Notes: generated by a model not told the origin, from the letters alone. Counted from the first letter of the stretch, positions 1-12,807 are shown. The stretch: 64,000 nucleotides of DNA from Lonicera japonica (GCA_021464415.1 CM038469.1:62787650-62851649); one strand, 5' to 3'. Program-made: numbers and translations.

Positions 1-458
1 TAAGATAAGATAATAACATAATTATTTTAAAAATCAACATCATCTCGTATTCAGGATATTTTCTTTTCATTTATATAAACATGTCTTTCGAAGTAATACT
101 AACTAATAATATTTACAACTTATATACATTATACCTAGTCAAAATATACAAAACAAGACTAGTAAATATTTACATAAAGGTAAATATGTCAAACCCAAAC
201 ATTAAAGTAATACAAAATATTATTAAATTAAGATAAGATAATACCTATTATTTTAAAAATCAACATCATCTCGTTTATGGTTAACTAATAATATTTACAA
301 CTTATATACATTATACCTAGTATTACAAAACAAGACTACAAAATATATGTTTATGGTTAACAATAAACAAAAATTACATAATGTCTTTTCCCATAAACTA
401 CATACCCCTCCTAAACCTGGCAGTTTACGTTCCTTTTAGATACCTGAAAAAATAACAT
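1..458 (+). repeat. Tandem duplication of about 228 bp
   Basis: The sequence at 1-140 (TAAGATAAGATAAT, then CAACATCATCTCGT, then ACTTATATACATTATACCTA) recurs from 229 onward with small indels. The first unit is cut by the window edge. Confidence 0.65.
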
Positions 459-2270
459 ATATAAAAGCATAAGCTATATGCTCAGTGAATGCACCAATTT
501 CCTTTATTAAATTAACATTATCTATAAAATTGTATATATATAATATAACCACATTAAATTATCATCATTTAACCCTCATACAAGGCATCAGATGTACCAC
601 ATAAACAACCACTCTCTAGCCCTAATTATTGGTATCAAGCATCCATACCACATACTTTTCATCTACCCATATATATATATATATTAGGCATCAGATATAC
701 CATTTCATATTATTTTTTTCAATCAAATCGCGTCTCAATTCCATTACTCCAACATAATGCTATTAATATACATCCCCTAGACATTTAAATATCTGTAAAT
801 TTCAAGTGAGGACACTCACCTTTAGTCCACGCCAATGTAGTTCTGAGTTATATTGTCTCCGTGCGGCAGAAGTACTAGTTCTTTCACATATCAATCTAAC
901 AAAATTAGAACTCTAACTCCACCCCAATATAACCATTTATAAGTGTACAAAATATACTAACAATTACATAAATGTATGCTATTTATGCACTTGTTAGTTT
1001 ACATTGCATTACAATCATTTAAATTAGGTGTAGTCTAGATCTCCTGTACATATGAGGACCTTTATATGCTCTGAATATTCCCAAATGGTTTAGGTAGTTG
1101 TAAAACATGTATATAAACAATAATTCAAAAATTGAGCATGATCCAATGGCTAAAACATCATATATTCATAAAACAATTCGTTACAAACATGTTGTCTATA
1201 ATGTAATTACTTATAGCAGTAATGAAACCTTAAAAATTAAACTATACCAATTGGCTAAGAACTAGATGCTCTATGCGCCTCTACCTTATATTTCTGGAAA
1301 GCTCTATGTGTATATTATTAATGTAATTTACAGTGTACCAATCAAAGTTTTTTATTAAGAGTTATCGCAATTTTCGTACAATAACACCAATCTACCAGCC
1401 ACAACATACAAACTCTAAGTTTTCATTTTGTTTTTCACTAAAATCTTATACAAAATCCTACAAAACATCAAGAAACAACACGCAACTAATTTTAAGCATG
1501 ATTTATACTTTTTCAGCAATTATTTCTTTTCATAATAATAAAAAAAATCAATTCCACCATCACAGCACACAAGAACACCAAGAAACAAACCCAAAAAGCA
1601 TGTTATTTTATTCGAATCATGATTTTCCAATTTTAATTACTACAAACATGATGAAAAGATGATAAAAACATAAATAACATAGTTTGAACTAATTATCAAA
1701 TTATAATTCTTTAATTTCTCTTGTTAAACATCTTCTTTTTTTCTTCTTCCTCCTCATTTGCTATCGCTTTTGTCTTAAATTTTTAAGTTTGTTAATGCAT
1801 ATTACACTGGAGATATCCTTGTGTAGACACAAACCCTTTAATTGATGAGTCATACAATTCTTATAAGAATGTAGCACCTAGCACATACTTGTGCTATATA
1901 CACAAAATCTCCTTATATTTATTCGTTAAACAACTAAACCTACTTACATACTTTATTTTCACATAAACTCCCTATAAATTATTATTATTATTATTATAAC
2001 ACGAGCTTTAATAATAAAATACATTTAACCCACATTCTTCTTATGAAATCAAATATGATGGAATAATGCACAATTTCACTATCCACCCCGCACTTAGCAT
2101 GGTTTCATATTACCAAATGCATAGACAAGATTATGAATGATAGTTAATGCTTAAACATGTTTAAATGATGCTAAATTATTTGTTTAATATTCGAGACATC
2201 ACATAATAAAATAAAGTAATGAGGGATGAAAAGCAAAAAAAAAAAATTGAATGATATAACTCAACAGTAG
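459..2270. other. AT-rich intergenic DNA, no gene seen
   Basis: Only AT-rich simple sequence, including short (AT)n near 670 and (ATT)n near 1980. The 109-codon open frame at 1333-1662 is low complexity (Ser, Asn, Thr, His) and shows no family motif. Confidence 0.6.
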
Positions 2271-2273
2271 ACC

Positions 2274-2360
2274 CTATGGGATTGGCCTAGTGGTTTTGAG
2301 GGACGATCTATCTAACGAGAAATTTCGTGTTCGAATCCCTCAAAGTACAGTTATTAAAAA
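2274..2360 (+). mobile_element. tRNA-derived SINE head, fragment
   Basis: Box A-like TGGCCTAGTGGTT and box B-like GTGTTCGAATCC are spaced as in a tRNA-type pol III promoter and followed by an A-rich tail. It does not fold as a complete tRNA, so a SINE fragment is the better reading. Confidence 0.5.
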
Positions 2361-3472
2361 AAAATCAACAATGAAAAATAATAATATAAAGGAAAAAATG
2401 TTTTAAAAAAGGTCAACACCCAACATAAAAGTCGATCAACTATTAGATTTTAACGCGATATTTTTTTTTGGCCGAAAACAATGACTTCTAAGCGTAGCTT
2501 TTTTTGTAGATTCGGCAGAGCATTTCTAATTGACACGTAGTACAGGAGAGCCTATGGGCTAGATCTACATGCATATGCCATATTTTTTTTTTTTTTTGGG
2601 TGGGGTGGGGGGGAGGAGATTTGAACAGTGTTTATGCTTAACCTTCTAGAGTATAATCAGTGTATTCCAATTCGAGGTTCTCACATCATGTGATAAGTAT
2701 CTTGAAAGCTTTTGAAATATTTCACCTTTCTTGATGGAATGCTTGACTTCTTGGTTTCTATATGGGCTTTGGGGTTGTCCCACATGTTCTTACGTAGCAG
2801 TCCACTTTAATTTATTTATTTCGGGCCGGCATTTTGGTTTCCTCCAATTTTTATAACCATTATGTATCTTGTTTTACCCGTCTTGATGAATAAATTTAAA
2901 ATATATGAATTTTATTATAATCAATATTTTGTTTTAAAAGTTATTACGATTTAAAATATTAAAAAAATGTTGATGAGAAACAAAGTTGGCATGGCAGTAT
3001 AAACATGGTAAATTTTTCACATTGCAATTTTACATAAATTATATGTCTCCAAGTATCTTAAAAGGTTGTCGGAGACCGGAACTTTTACAAGTTATGCATA
3101 TTTTACTAAAAAAAAATAATAATATATAATACTGGAGATGCTCTTAGCCTAGTTATGTAAAATTATCCTAATAAAATAAGGGTGACATTAGTGTCAAAGC
3201 AATTATTTATATTGTCAAAGCAATTTATAACTTTAAAAGTACACAACACAATTTCTCAAATTAGTACTACACTTTGACAAATAGAATATTATTTTGAAAA
3301 AATGATTATCCTAAAATAAAGGTTATTATTAATTTATATTTTAAAGGTATATGTTAAAAACTAAATTTCTGAAAAGCACAAGGCCCTGTTTTTCTTCTAT
3401 TTTTGGGTTTTAAATATGTGTTGTAGTGGCACGTATTAATATGACTACCAGCGTTTTTAAATGGGGCCAATA

Positions 3473-3607
3473 GAGGAGAGGGGTTTGCCCAGTGATAGGC
3501 AAGGCAAGGGTTCGACTCATGGAGTAGGAAGGGAGGATTTTTCTTCATTTATAGGATTAAGGGAGAAACTAAGACCTCCCTTAATTATTATTTTTTTAAA
3601 AAAATAA
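3473..3607 (+). mobile_element. SINE with a perfect 14-bp TSD
   Basis: AAATGGGGCCAATA occurs at 3459-3472 and again at 3608-3621, directly flanking about 135 bp. That interval contains box A-like TTGCCCAGTGATAGGCAAGG and box B-like GGGTTCGACTC and ends in a T/A-rich tail. This is the structure of a tRNA-derived SINE insertion. Confidence 0.85.
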
Positions 3608-3621
3608 AAATGGGGCCAATA

Positions 3622-4965
3622 AAAACAAAAAAGCTTGCCTCCAGTAAAATATTTTTCCTTGAGCACTTGCCACTCCCTAAAGCTAGTTTTTTTTTTTTTT
3701 TAATACCGCCTAAGCTAATTTCGTCTTAAACTCTTTTAAATTCTTCACTTTTTAATAGATGTAATATATAAATATATCTAGTAATTGATCATCGAAAAAG
3801 GGAAAGGAGACGGGGTTCTGGTAGATCAAATCTGAAGGTAAAGCGAGAAATTCACTTTTACTTCCATCACGCCAGTACCCCCAATGTGTCTCATTTATTC
3901 TTCACTTCTTTTGCTTTTTGTTGTTGCTAACTTAAATTATCTAATTTATTAGTTTAATTGATTCAATTAACATTTACATGATAAGTAATAAACCAATTTT
4001 TATTACGAATTTAGTGATTGAAATTTATTTAATTAGGAAATATTAGTTAACTATTGTTTAGTTATCCTAGGATCTATGTATCAACCAACATAATAACAGG
4101 AAGGCCGTCAAAATATACACCATATAAATACAATGCAATATCATTAATAACAGTAAGGTGTAAAATTATACTCCATATAAATACAACACAAGAAAAACCT
4201 TAGAAAAACGAAGGTAATAAAGATAAATATCCATAAGACATACTTTGAACTATATAAAAAAAAAGTATTTGTCAAAACACCTACCTGCAAACCAAAAAAC
4301 AAGGAGAAAATAAATTAATACACGAAATGAACAAGTACAAATTGTCATGATCATGAGTTATATATCCACAAAAAGAGTATATTTGCTCATCTTTGTTTTA
4401 ATTCGTGTTGCTCAAAATACACCTTCATATAAGAGGACAAAAACTTTTAAAAAGAAAGACAAAAAATGTTTGAAGACAGTTAAATTTAAAAACATTGTTG
4501 TATTTAATATAATATTTAAGGTAAATTAGGGTTCATCCCTTCCTTGAGAGAAATGTGAAAGAGAAAGGCTGCAAAGAGAAAGACATCTAGGAATTTTAGA
4601 GAGAATTGAATAAGGGGATAAGTAAATTTTAGTTTAATATTATATATTAAACACATCAAGAGGTTTGGTAAATGTCAAAGAGGGATCTAAATTAGTGACT
4701 TTAAGCACAAAAAGTAAATTTAGTTACTACCGGATCAAATATCATTATATGTGTTTAATGTGAGTAACTATTAAGTATTTATTTCACATACAAGTATAGT
4801 GTGTCATAAATTATATAAAAATGTTAACATAATACAACTACTATTACTCAAAATAAAAATAAACAACAACAACAACAATTATAATAATAGAGAAATTATT
4901 TATTATTATTAAATAAATTGAGAGTCATTTTGGAGTTACTGTTGTATAAACTTAGGGTGTGTTTG
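3622..4965. other. AT-rich intergenic DNA, no gene seen
   Basis: No coding signal. The short open frame at 4347-4529 has no recognisable features. Sequence near 3125-3145 (just upstream of this block) contains GGAGATGCTCTTAG, the end motif of the MITE at 36677. Confidence 0.5.
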
Positions 4966-5330
4966 TCGTGCAGGATTAGAAGTATGATTGGATTAATTAA
5001 TTTTATTCAGTGTTTGTTGTTATAAAAGATAGGATAAATAAATCTTCTCTTGAGTTTAGTGTAAGGGTGTTTGGTGCAACACGGGACATAATTGTACACA
5101 TGATTAATTATTCTTTTATCCTATTAAAATTGAATAAAACTATACCACCCCTACATGTGATATTATTTTATCCCATGGTTACCGGTTAACAAAACGAAAA
5201 TATAAATAAATTTTTAATTAATTTATTTCGATCTTCTTCTTTACACCCTTTAGATAATCAAATTGACTAATAAAATTTTCGACCACCAAAAATCACAACA
5301 ACTCAACTAATAAATTCATTTATTGTATAA
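4966..5330 (+). repeat. Dispersed repeat R, left copy
   Basis: Begins GGGTGTGTTTG and runs for about 360 bp. A diverged copy lies in opposite orientation at about 16745-17130 (shared words include GATTGGATTAATTAATT, TTAATTATTCTTTTATC and ATACCACCCCTA). The two copies bracket the viral region. R could be a MITE-like transposon or a duplicated flank; no TSD was found. Confidence 0.7.
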
Positions 5331-5433
5331 TATGGTATTTTTCTTTTTCTTTTATTAAATGAAGGTATTTATAAGAAACTTTAATTTTATAATAAAATAA
5401 AATTTATATTATAATAATTAATGCCTAGCTCGG

Positions 5434-6111
5434 AAATATTGTACGTAATATAGAACTTTGATCTAGGAAGAGTTTTTTACGAAACTTATTTATAAATAGG
5501 AGAATCGCATTAGCCAAGATTTTTTTTTATTATTTTTGTGGACAATAATTAAAATTGCATGTATCTTTAAAACAAAAGCGAGTTGAGTCATATAATATCC
5601 GGGACTCCGTCAAATGCAAATATTTATTAAATCTTTATCCGACTACTTCTTATCATTTTTTGATCTCGCTTGATCCTTATCCGACTAACTTATTTCCTAT
5701 CATATTCCACATAATTTATATTCGATTAATTCTGACTCTTATCATATCCGGCCTTTATCAAAGAGATATGATGTGATAGGATAAAAGCCTGATAAGACAA
5801 TGTCAGAATTAGTCGGATGTGAATTATGTAGGATAGAATAATACATGAATCTATTGGATAAGGATTAAGCAGGATCGGACAAGACAAGGATTAGTCAAAT
5901 AAATATCTAACAAACTTTGCATTTGATAGAGTCCTGGATTACAAGTCCTGATATTATATAACACAAGTCGCTTTTGTTTTAAAATATATGCAATTTTAAT
6001 TGTTGTCCACAATATATATATATATATTTGCTAATTCGACTCTTTTATTTATAAATAAGTTTCATAAGAGACTCTTTCAGGAAAAAAGTTCTATAATATA
6101 TATAATATTTA
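5434..6111. mobile_element. Foldback (inverted-repeat) element between R and the viral movement protein
   Basis: The two halves are imperfect reverse complements meeting near 5773. The left end has AATATTGTACGTAATATAGAAC and the right end GTTCTATAATATATATAATATT in complement. Inner words such as TTATCCGACTA and TAGTCGGAT also pair. No TSD was identified. The open frame 5555-5776 lies inside one arm and is not a gene. Confidence 0.65.
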
Positions 6112-6220
6112 TGAAGTATGCATTAAGTATAGTTTCAGACGCCACCTAAGTCGCGTAGGACTGTTTACCCTTCATAGCAAATGTATTGCGTTTCTGGGGT
6201 TCTTTAGTCCATTTTAACTG

Positions 6221-7009
6221 TTGACAGGTGTGCTAAATTTATTGTCTCCAATTCCAATTATAACTTTCTATCTTATTTTCATTATGTTATCCAGAACTCT
6301 TTCGCACAATAAATATGTTTTAATTTTTTTTATAAATAATTATGATGATATTGAATTCACCAATATAGAAAATAAGTTAGTTAATTGGAACCTCCCTACG
6401 GTTAAACAAAGTAATATTTATAATATTGGAATGTTTGATTTTACTTCATTTATGTCTATAAAAACTATAGAACAAACTATTCCTATTAGCAGTTCTTTTG
6501 ATACTCTGCAGTTATTAACTGAATCAAAAATTTTAAAATATAAAGATAAATATAAATATTTACATATAGGATTAATCCAAGTTGCTATTAAACCCTTAAC
6601 TGCTGAAGGCTTAAATGCCTCCATATTAATTGCTATGAGAGATTACCATCATAATAAATTCCCAGATTCTTTATTAGGAATTATTCAAACTAGTCTATGT
6701 GATGGACCTATTTATTTTAATTGTTTCCCTAATTATACTGTGTTTATGACTGATAAAAATATTCTTGATGTTTTAACCTTAAACATCCAAATGAACGGTT
6801 ATGATTTAAAAGAAAGTTCAGAACTTTTAAACCTAACATATAGGGTTCATTATAAGGTCATGAATACCCTTAGTCCTAATGCTAAAAAATACGATCCTAA
6901 AGGAAAGACCACTCTTATAAAAATAAACCTACTAAAATCTGATGTTGTTGTCCCTCGCACCATACAATGGAAAGACATTCACCTCCCAGAAGATTAGCTT
7001 TTACAAGCT
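6221..7009 (+). pseudogene. Endogenous caulimovirid movement-protein domain
   Basis: An open frame of 258 codons (6221-6997) with the 30K-type movement-protein core of Caulimoviridae from about 6345 onward. The signature runs from TAEGLNASILIAMRD through DSLLGIIQTSLCDGPIYFN to LDVLTLNIQMNGYD and TYRVHYKV. This block resembles petuvirus/florendovirus movement proteins. In those viruses the domain opens one long polyprotein, so the stop at 6995-6997 is a truncation. The first 40 or so residues are hydrophobic and probably derive from non-viral upstream DNA. In a living virus the protein would help move capsids or nucleoprotein through plasmodesmata. Here it is an old genomic copy, with the downstream frame broken. 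Confidence 0.85.
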
Positions 7010-7547
7010 ATTACTCATTCTAAGCCAGTAGAAAGTAGGAAGGTTGAGAAAATTCTTCAGTATAACGATGGTGATGTTATTATAAAATTTGATAACAACA
7101 GAAAAGCTAGGTTATCTACCACTTCGTCACGAAACAAATCACCAATATCCTTTAAGTCGGAATCTCAAAGGTTGTATGTATGCTTCAACCCCCACTATGC
7201 CATCTAAAAACTCTTATTTTAAAACTGAGCCTCAAAGAGTTTTTATCCCTAACTACTTCAGGTGTTAAAGATGATTTAGTTTTTGAATGACTTATTAATT
7301 CCCAACAAAATGTCCTACACGGGGTTTTTATTCTTAAAGATAAGAATGAACCTGATACTATATTAAAACTGGGATTTTTTTTAAACAAGCGAATTCTTAC
7401 TTTGACTAAGAGTGAATTTAGATATAATCGTATTGGTTGTAGTAAGGAATTTATGCAACCAAAGTATATTTCTTTAAAAAAATGGTTCTTCAGTAATTTT
7501 AACAAAGACAAACAACAGTCATTTAAAACAATGTTTTATGAATATAC
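7010..7547 (+). pseudogene. Caulimovirid polyprotein linker between movement and coat regions
   Basis: Continuation of the viral polyprotein with frameshifts and stops. The stretch KKWFFSNFNKDK near 7480-7515 resembles the segment between movement and coat domains in petuvirus-like polyproteins. It ends abruptly at the foldback element. Confidence 0.6.
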
Positions 7548-8647
7548 TAGGATAATGCCCGTGCCCAAGGGCACGGTTCAGTATAATAAAAAAAAATTAT
7601 TTTATAATGATTTTAATAAAAATTATCGAGCGTGACGCTTTTAGTGGGAGTTAGATGAAACAGAAAAATAATATAATTAAACACAAAAATCATCTCAATT
7701 CAAGATTGGAACTCGTTTTTACCATTTTAATTAAAATTTCTTTTTACCATCAAATCTTGCAGAGGTAGTTCCAGCAGTTAGATTTTGTTTTTTTAGTGCT
7801 CATTTCGATAAATAGTAACTATAGATCTCTAATTACGCGAAGTTAAAATATTTTGATTTAGTCACTTTGAAATTAAAAAACTGCGGTTCCTTGCATATAT
7901 TAAAATAGTAGTATTTAACATCAAATAACAATACTTGAACCTTGCGAGCCTTAGAAAAATAATATTTATCGACCATTACTCCAAGTTTCGACACGGTGAT
8001 GTGAATATATATATATTGATAATCTCTCCAATTTTAGTTGTGTTCAATTATCTCTAAATTTTGCAAAAGTGTTTAGTTTATAGGAAAGTGCAAGACAATA
8101 TATTTGGATTGATATTATAAATAAATATTTTACTCAACTACACAACCTCGCTGACCTAATATTTTGACTTCTTTTATATTTTGAACTACGTGACATACAT
8201 GATTACATTATATAAATTTTAACACAAACTCGCTAACGCAATTCAAAGTTAACGGGCAAAGGTGTTGGGTTAGCATGGTTGGTCAAATTCGAGTTAAAAA
8301 TTGACTAACATGTTTAATAAACGGATCATGTCGAGTTAGCATATATAACATGATTAACTTGAAATTGACATGTTTCAATTATGTTAAACATGTGAAACAA
8401 TTCTTATTTATTTGGGTAATGATATTAAAACTATACAAAAAATACTTTGCGCTCTAAAATCATCTTTAATGACTAAAAAGTGTTCCAAAAAATTCATATA
8501 AAATATCACTAAAAATAATTTTAAATTGTTAGAATATTTTTGTGAAGGACTAACATCATTACCTTTATTATGTAACTTACTTTAAAATACCTATTTGACA
8601 CACAAATTAATTATATTAATTTAATGATATCGTGTAAGATAAATATT

Positions 8648-8740
8648 ACATTAATGCTTGGCCAGCGGCCACCACGTACCGATAGCAGGGATTAGTCGAG
8701 GTGCGCAAAAGCTGGCCCGAACACCCTATGAGCTAACCCT
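8648..8740 (+). mobile_element. SINE 3' part
   Basis: Contains ATGCTTGGCCAGCG and ATTAGTCGAGGTGCGC. The first word and ATTAGTCGAGG recur in the longer SINE at 39462-39605. A 5' tRNA-like head is missing here. Confidence 0.6.
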
Positions 8741-8929
8741 CGAACCCAAAAAATATTCATGTTAATTATAAAACTATTATTTTTTACCCCAATTTACATG
8801 CAAGTATACTTGGCCACCTCATCTCCCTTTCTTTCTCCTCGTTTCGCTGCACAATCAAATTTTAAAAATTATTTTAAAACAAAATCAAGTAAAATTTTAG
8901 AATTATAATGAGAATCTTTAAATTCAAAA

Positions 8930-9835
8930 CCCAAACACATGTTAGCCTGACATAAAATTCTTTGACCGAAATCCAGCCATCAAAACCCAAGAAATTTACA
9001 ACCTCCACAACACCACACTTCTTGATCCCCACCTATAAAATCCACAACCTCCGATCAATAAATTCTTCTTCAACACAACTGAATAATCCAATTAAATAAC
9101 GTTAACAACCACTAAAACAAAGTAAAACTGGAAAATGTAAAGAAACAAAATAAAAATAAAAATGAGCAGAGTAAAAATTAGGGGGAGAGTTTTGTGAAGA
9201 GAAGAAAATTTTAAAGAGGGACTTAGAGAGAAAAAGAGATAGAGGGGGTATTGGTAAAGATTAAGGGATATCCAAACTTTAGAAAAGAGACAGAGAGTTG
9301 AGCTTTAGGTCATAGTAAAAAAATGAAGAAGAATGAAATTGACCCAGATAAATTATATACCACTAGATTTGTTGAAACCACTTATAGCTGCAGGATTAAA
9401 AAGCTAGTTAACCCAAACACAAGTTAACCAGACATAAAATTATTTGACTGAAACCCAGTGATCAAAACCCAAAAAATTTAGAATCTCCACCACACCACAC
9501 TTCTTGATCCCCACCCATAAAATCTACAAACTCTAATCAATAAATCCATCTTCAACACAATCGAATAATCCAATTAAATAGCGTCAACAACCACTAAAAC
9601 AAAGTAAAGAGGGAAAATGTAAAGAAACAAAAAAATGAACATGGTAAAAATTAGGGGGCGAGTTTCGTAAAGAGAAGAAAATTTTATAGAGGGACTTAGA
9701 GAGAGAGATATATAAGAGATATCGGTGAAAATTAGGGGATATCCGAACTTTAGAAAGAAACAGAGAGTTGGGATGTAGGTCATAGTAAAAAAATAAAGAT
9801 GAATGAAATGGCCTAGATAAATTCTACACCACTAA
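8930..9835 (+). repeat. Direct duplication inside the foldback element
   Basis: Two adjacent copies, about 8930-9365 and 9413-9835, share long words such as CACCACACTTCTTGATCCCC, GAATAATCCAATTAAATA and GGGACTTAGAGAGA. They are diverged by scattered changes. Purine-rich stretches make short open frames on the minus strand that are not genes. Confidence 0.85.
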
Positions 9836-10556
9836 CTCGACATGATCCGTTTATTAAACATGTTAGTCAGTTTTCAACTTGAATTTGACCAAACCATGCT
9901 AATCCAACACCTTTGCCTGTTAACTCTGAATTGCGTTAGCGAGATATGTTAAAATTTATATACTATAGTCATGTATGACGCGTAATTCAAAATATAAAAG
10001 AAGTCAAAATATCAGGTCAGGGAGGTTGTGCAGTTGAGTAAAATATTTATTTATAATGTTAATCCAAACACACTGTCTTGCACTTTCCTGTAAACTAAAC
10101 ACTTTTGTAAAATTTAGAGATAATTAAACACAACTAAAATTGGAGAGATTATCAATATATATATTCATATCACCGTGCCGAAACCTGAACTAATGGTCGA
10201 TAAATATTATTTTAATATATGCAAGGAATAGCAGTTTTTAATTTCAAAATGAGTAAACCAAAATATTTTAACCTCGTGCAATTAGAGATCTATAGTTACT
10301 ATTTATCGAAATGAGCACTGAAAAAAAAAAATCTAACAGCTAGAACTACCTCTGTGAGATTTGACGGTAAAAATAAAATTTTAATTAAAATGGTAAAAAT
10401 GAGCTCTAAAATGGTAAAAGAAAATATTATTTTTCCGTTTCATCTAGCTCCCATTAAAAGCGTCACCCTCGATGATTTTTTTCAAAATTATTGTAAAATG
10501 ATTTTTTTTGTTATACCGTATAGTGCCATTGGGCACGGATTACCCTAATCCTATAT

Positions 10557-10698
10557 ATTGTGAAACATATAATTAAATATTGTGACCATAGTTATTCTAA
10601 TTATTGTGCTAAAGCAATTACTTACAAATATAATAAGTATTATCTAATAAGTATGATTTATTATCTTGGAAATTCACATCACGTAGTACATGCAAAAG

Positions 10699-10735
<37 letters not shown>

Positions 10736-10960
10736 TATTATTATAAGTATGATTTACATTTGTACCATCTAATACTGTGGAATAAAAAATTATTTATGTT
10801 TTAAAATTTGTACCATTTCAATACCACTCCTTGGTATTTAAAAAGAGAAAAAAATGTTGTTTAGAGAAATAATAAAGTAAGTAAAAAGATGTGTGAATAA
10901 CTGAGAAAAAAATTAAATTTATTTTTCACCTAGGACAATGGTCACGTCATTGACCTTAAT
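10557..10960. other. Non-viral or unrecognisable segment
   Basis: Apart from the microsatellite, this 400-bp interval between the foldback element and the resumed viral coding sequence shows no readable domain. Confidence 0.45.
10698..10746 (+). repeat. (ATT)n microsatellite
   Basis: About 15 ATT/TTA units. Translating them gives a tyrosine run that is not a real protein. Confidence 0.9.
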
Positions 10961-12640
10961 TTGTATTATAGATTGATGAAAACGAGGAGGTTATACCTTT
11001 TGTTGTCTGGTTTTATGATTATTAAGACCAAGACTACCCAATTATTTGTGTTATTGATGAGTTTTATAAAACTTGAAAAACTATCTCTCGTAGAAATTTT
11101 AAGTGCATACATCATCCCACTGAAGCTTTAAAAATTGATTTCGAAAATAACCAAAGCTTTGAAACAAATGCTTTATATTATAATATAAAACCTAATGTTT
11201 CCACTCCTTATGTTAGCCCTGACGAAATAAACAAAATTTTAAAGCAAAATAATTACGGTAATCTACATATGCAAGCAGTTGGTTCACAACTTACCTGTAT
11301 GAAATAAACCTTAGAGAAAATCCAATTTATTACTAAGGATAAAGCTACCGTTGAGAAGCCCGTTATTAACTCGGCTTATATTAAGTCCCCTATTGAACTT
11401 ACTGAAGGGTTTAAAACCAATAACACTAAGCATAAAGAAATTATTGATGCGCTTATAGAAAAACTTGACAGGCTAGCCATAACCAGGCGCGAAGAAAAAT
11501 GTATTCTTTCTATCTCCCAAGTTGAAAATACGTTAGGCTATGACACATATTATTCTGATATTAGTGAGTTTAAACATGAACTCTTAACTATGGAAGGTGA
11601 CCTTGAGAAGTTGACCTTTGGAAAAAATTATATTACTACTCCTTACGCCCCTACTAGAACCTATTATCAACGCCCTACTCCTCAATATATGCTTTTTGAA
11701 TAAGAGATTCATAATACTATGGCTAATTTTAGTGCTAAAACTATTTATGAATGGTATATTAATGGCATGTCTGAATTTCAAATACTGACGTAATTATATC
11801 GCATGACTATGTATGTTATTGTTCATAAAGCTAGCAGAAATTCTGATAAAAGTATTGCAGATTTTATTACTTCTGGATTTTCTGGCCAACTTAGAGGCTG
11901 GTGGGATAATGTTATTACCCCTAGTCAAAAAGACGAAATTATGAAATCCGTTAAAATAATAAATATTGATGTCATTATTAAAAATGAACAAGGTAATGAT
12001 GTTGTCTAACAACAACCTAGGGTTATAGAAAATGTTATCTATTATTTGAAGGTCATGTTAACGTGTGCCCTAATGACATATGTTAAGTACCTATTTTTGG
12101 AAATAATTAACTCCCAACATATTTAAATATGGCACAGATTCTTATACAAGATTTTATTATTTTCATTTATAATAGATCTAACATGTGTCCTAAGGGCACA
12201 TGAATCATTTTTCATTTTTTAATTATGTCTACTGTTTTAAGTTTCATTGGTCCTCATCTTTTTATTTTAGACAGGAGTAAGGATCTTTTAATAAATTGTA
12301 AGTGTCCTACTTTAACTTATTTTAGATGGTATAAGGATGTTTTATTCTCTAAGGTTATGACCAAAGATGATCCTAATGCAGATTTTTGAAAAGAAAAATT
12401 TATTGCCGGACTTTTTAATTTATTTGCTCAAAAGGTTAAAGACTGTATTACTCGTAAGTACGGAGGGACCGTTATCCCTTACTCTAGTTATACCTATGGA
12501 GCTCTTATTTGTGAATGTATCGCTGAAGGTTTGTCCATATGTACGTAAAGACATTAAGCTTAAAGCCTAATTAAAAGCTCAAAACCTTACAAGAAGAAAA
12601 GAAATAGGATAATTTTTTGACCAATTCGGTTATGACCTTA
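10960..12640 (+). pseudogene. Endogenous caulimovirid coat-protein region
   Basis: A degraded stretch with several frameshifts and in-frame stops. The coat-protein hallmark GFSGQLRGWWDN lies at 11872-11907 in the 68-codon frame 11803-12009. Further on, after a MITE-like insertion at 12054-12210, a block near 12300-12470 reads TYFRWYKDV, then KEKFIAGLFN, again typical of the coat domain. An upstream spacer at about 11110-11780 is nearly open and contains LEKIQFITKDKA-like charged sequence. The family's coat protein packages the DNA genome; this copy could not be translated as one chain. Assigned from remembered motif shape, not a database search. Confidence 0.8.
12054..12210. mobile_element. 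Small MITE-like insertion in the viral coat region
   Basis: Both edges carry near-palindromic words (ACGTGTGCCCTAATGACATA on the left, ATGTGTCCTAAGGGCACAT on the right), about 150 bp apart, and the viral reading stops on one side and resumes on the other. The TSD is not clear. Confidence 0.45.
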
Positions 12641-12807
12641 ATATCCTTCATACTAGGTCAAAGCAAACTAGTAAACCTAAAAGGAAATATACCCATAAAA
12701 TAAAGCATAAGCATACAACTAAGTATACTAGTAATTCTTCTACCTTTAGAACTATGCATAGAAAAACACCTAGGAAAAAAACCACTACAGATATGAGCCA
12801 GATTATT

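Larger units (their letters stand above)
7548..10556. mobile_element. 3-kb foldback element with long terminal inverted repeats
   Basis: Left arm about 7548-8345 and right arm about 9832-10556 are reverse complements with moderate divergence. Outer ends carry GCCCGTGCCCAAGGGCACGG and, inverted, GTGCCATTGGGCACGG. Paired inner words include CTATAGATCTCTAATT, GTTAACTTTGAATTGCG-like and ACATGATCCG-like sequence. The unique centre holds a SINE piece (8648-8740) and a direct duplication (about 8930-9365 and 9413-9835). It carries no transposase and is inserted inside the viral polyprotein region. The long arms suggest a MULE-type or foldback transposon, but no convincing TSD was found. Confidence 0.8.

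Noticed and set aside
1333..1662. 109-codon open frame
   Set aside because: Low-complexity, AT-driven composition; no domain, no good start context and no neighbouring gene structure.
2274..2360. Intact tRNA gene
   Set aside because: Boxes A and B are present but the arms do not form a full cloverleaf and an A-rich tail follows; a SINE fragment fits better.
10560..10772. Open frame with a tyrosine run
   Set aside because: It is the (ATT)n microsatellite in translation.
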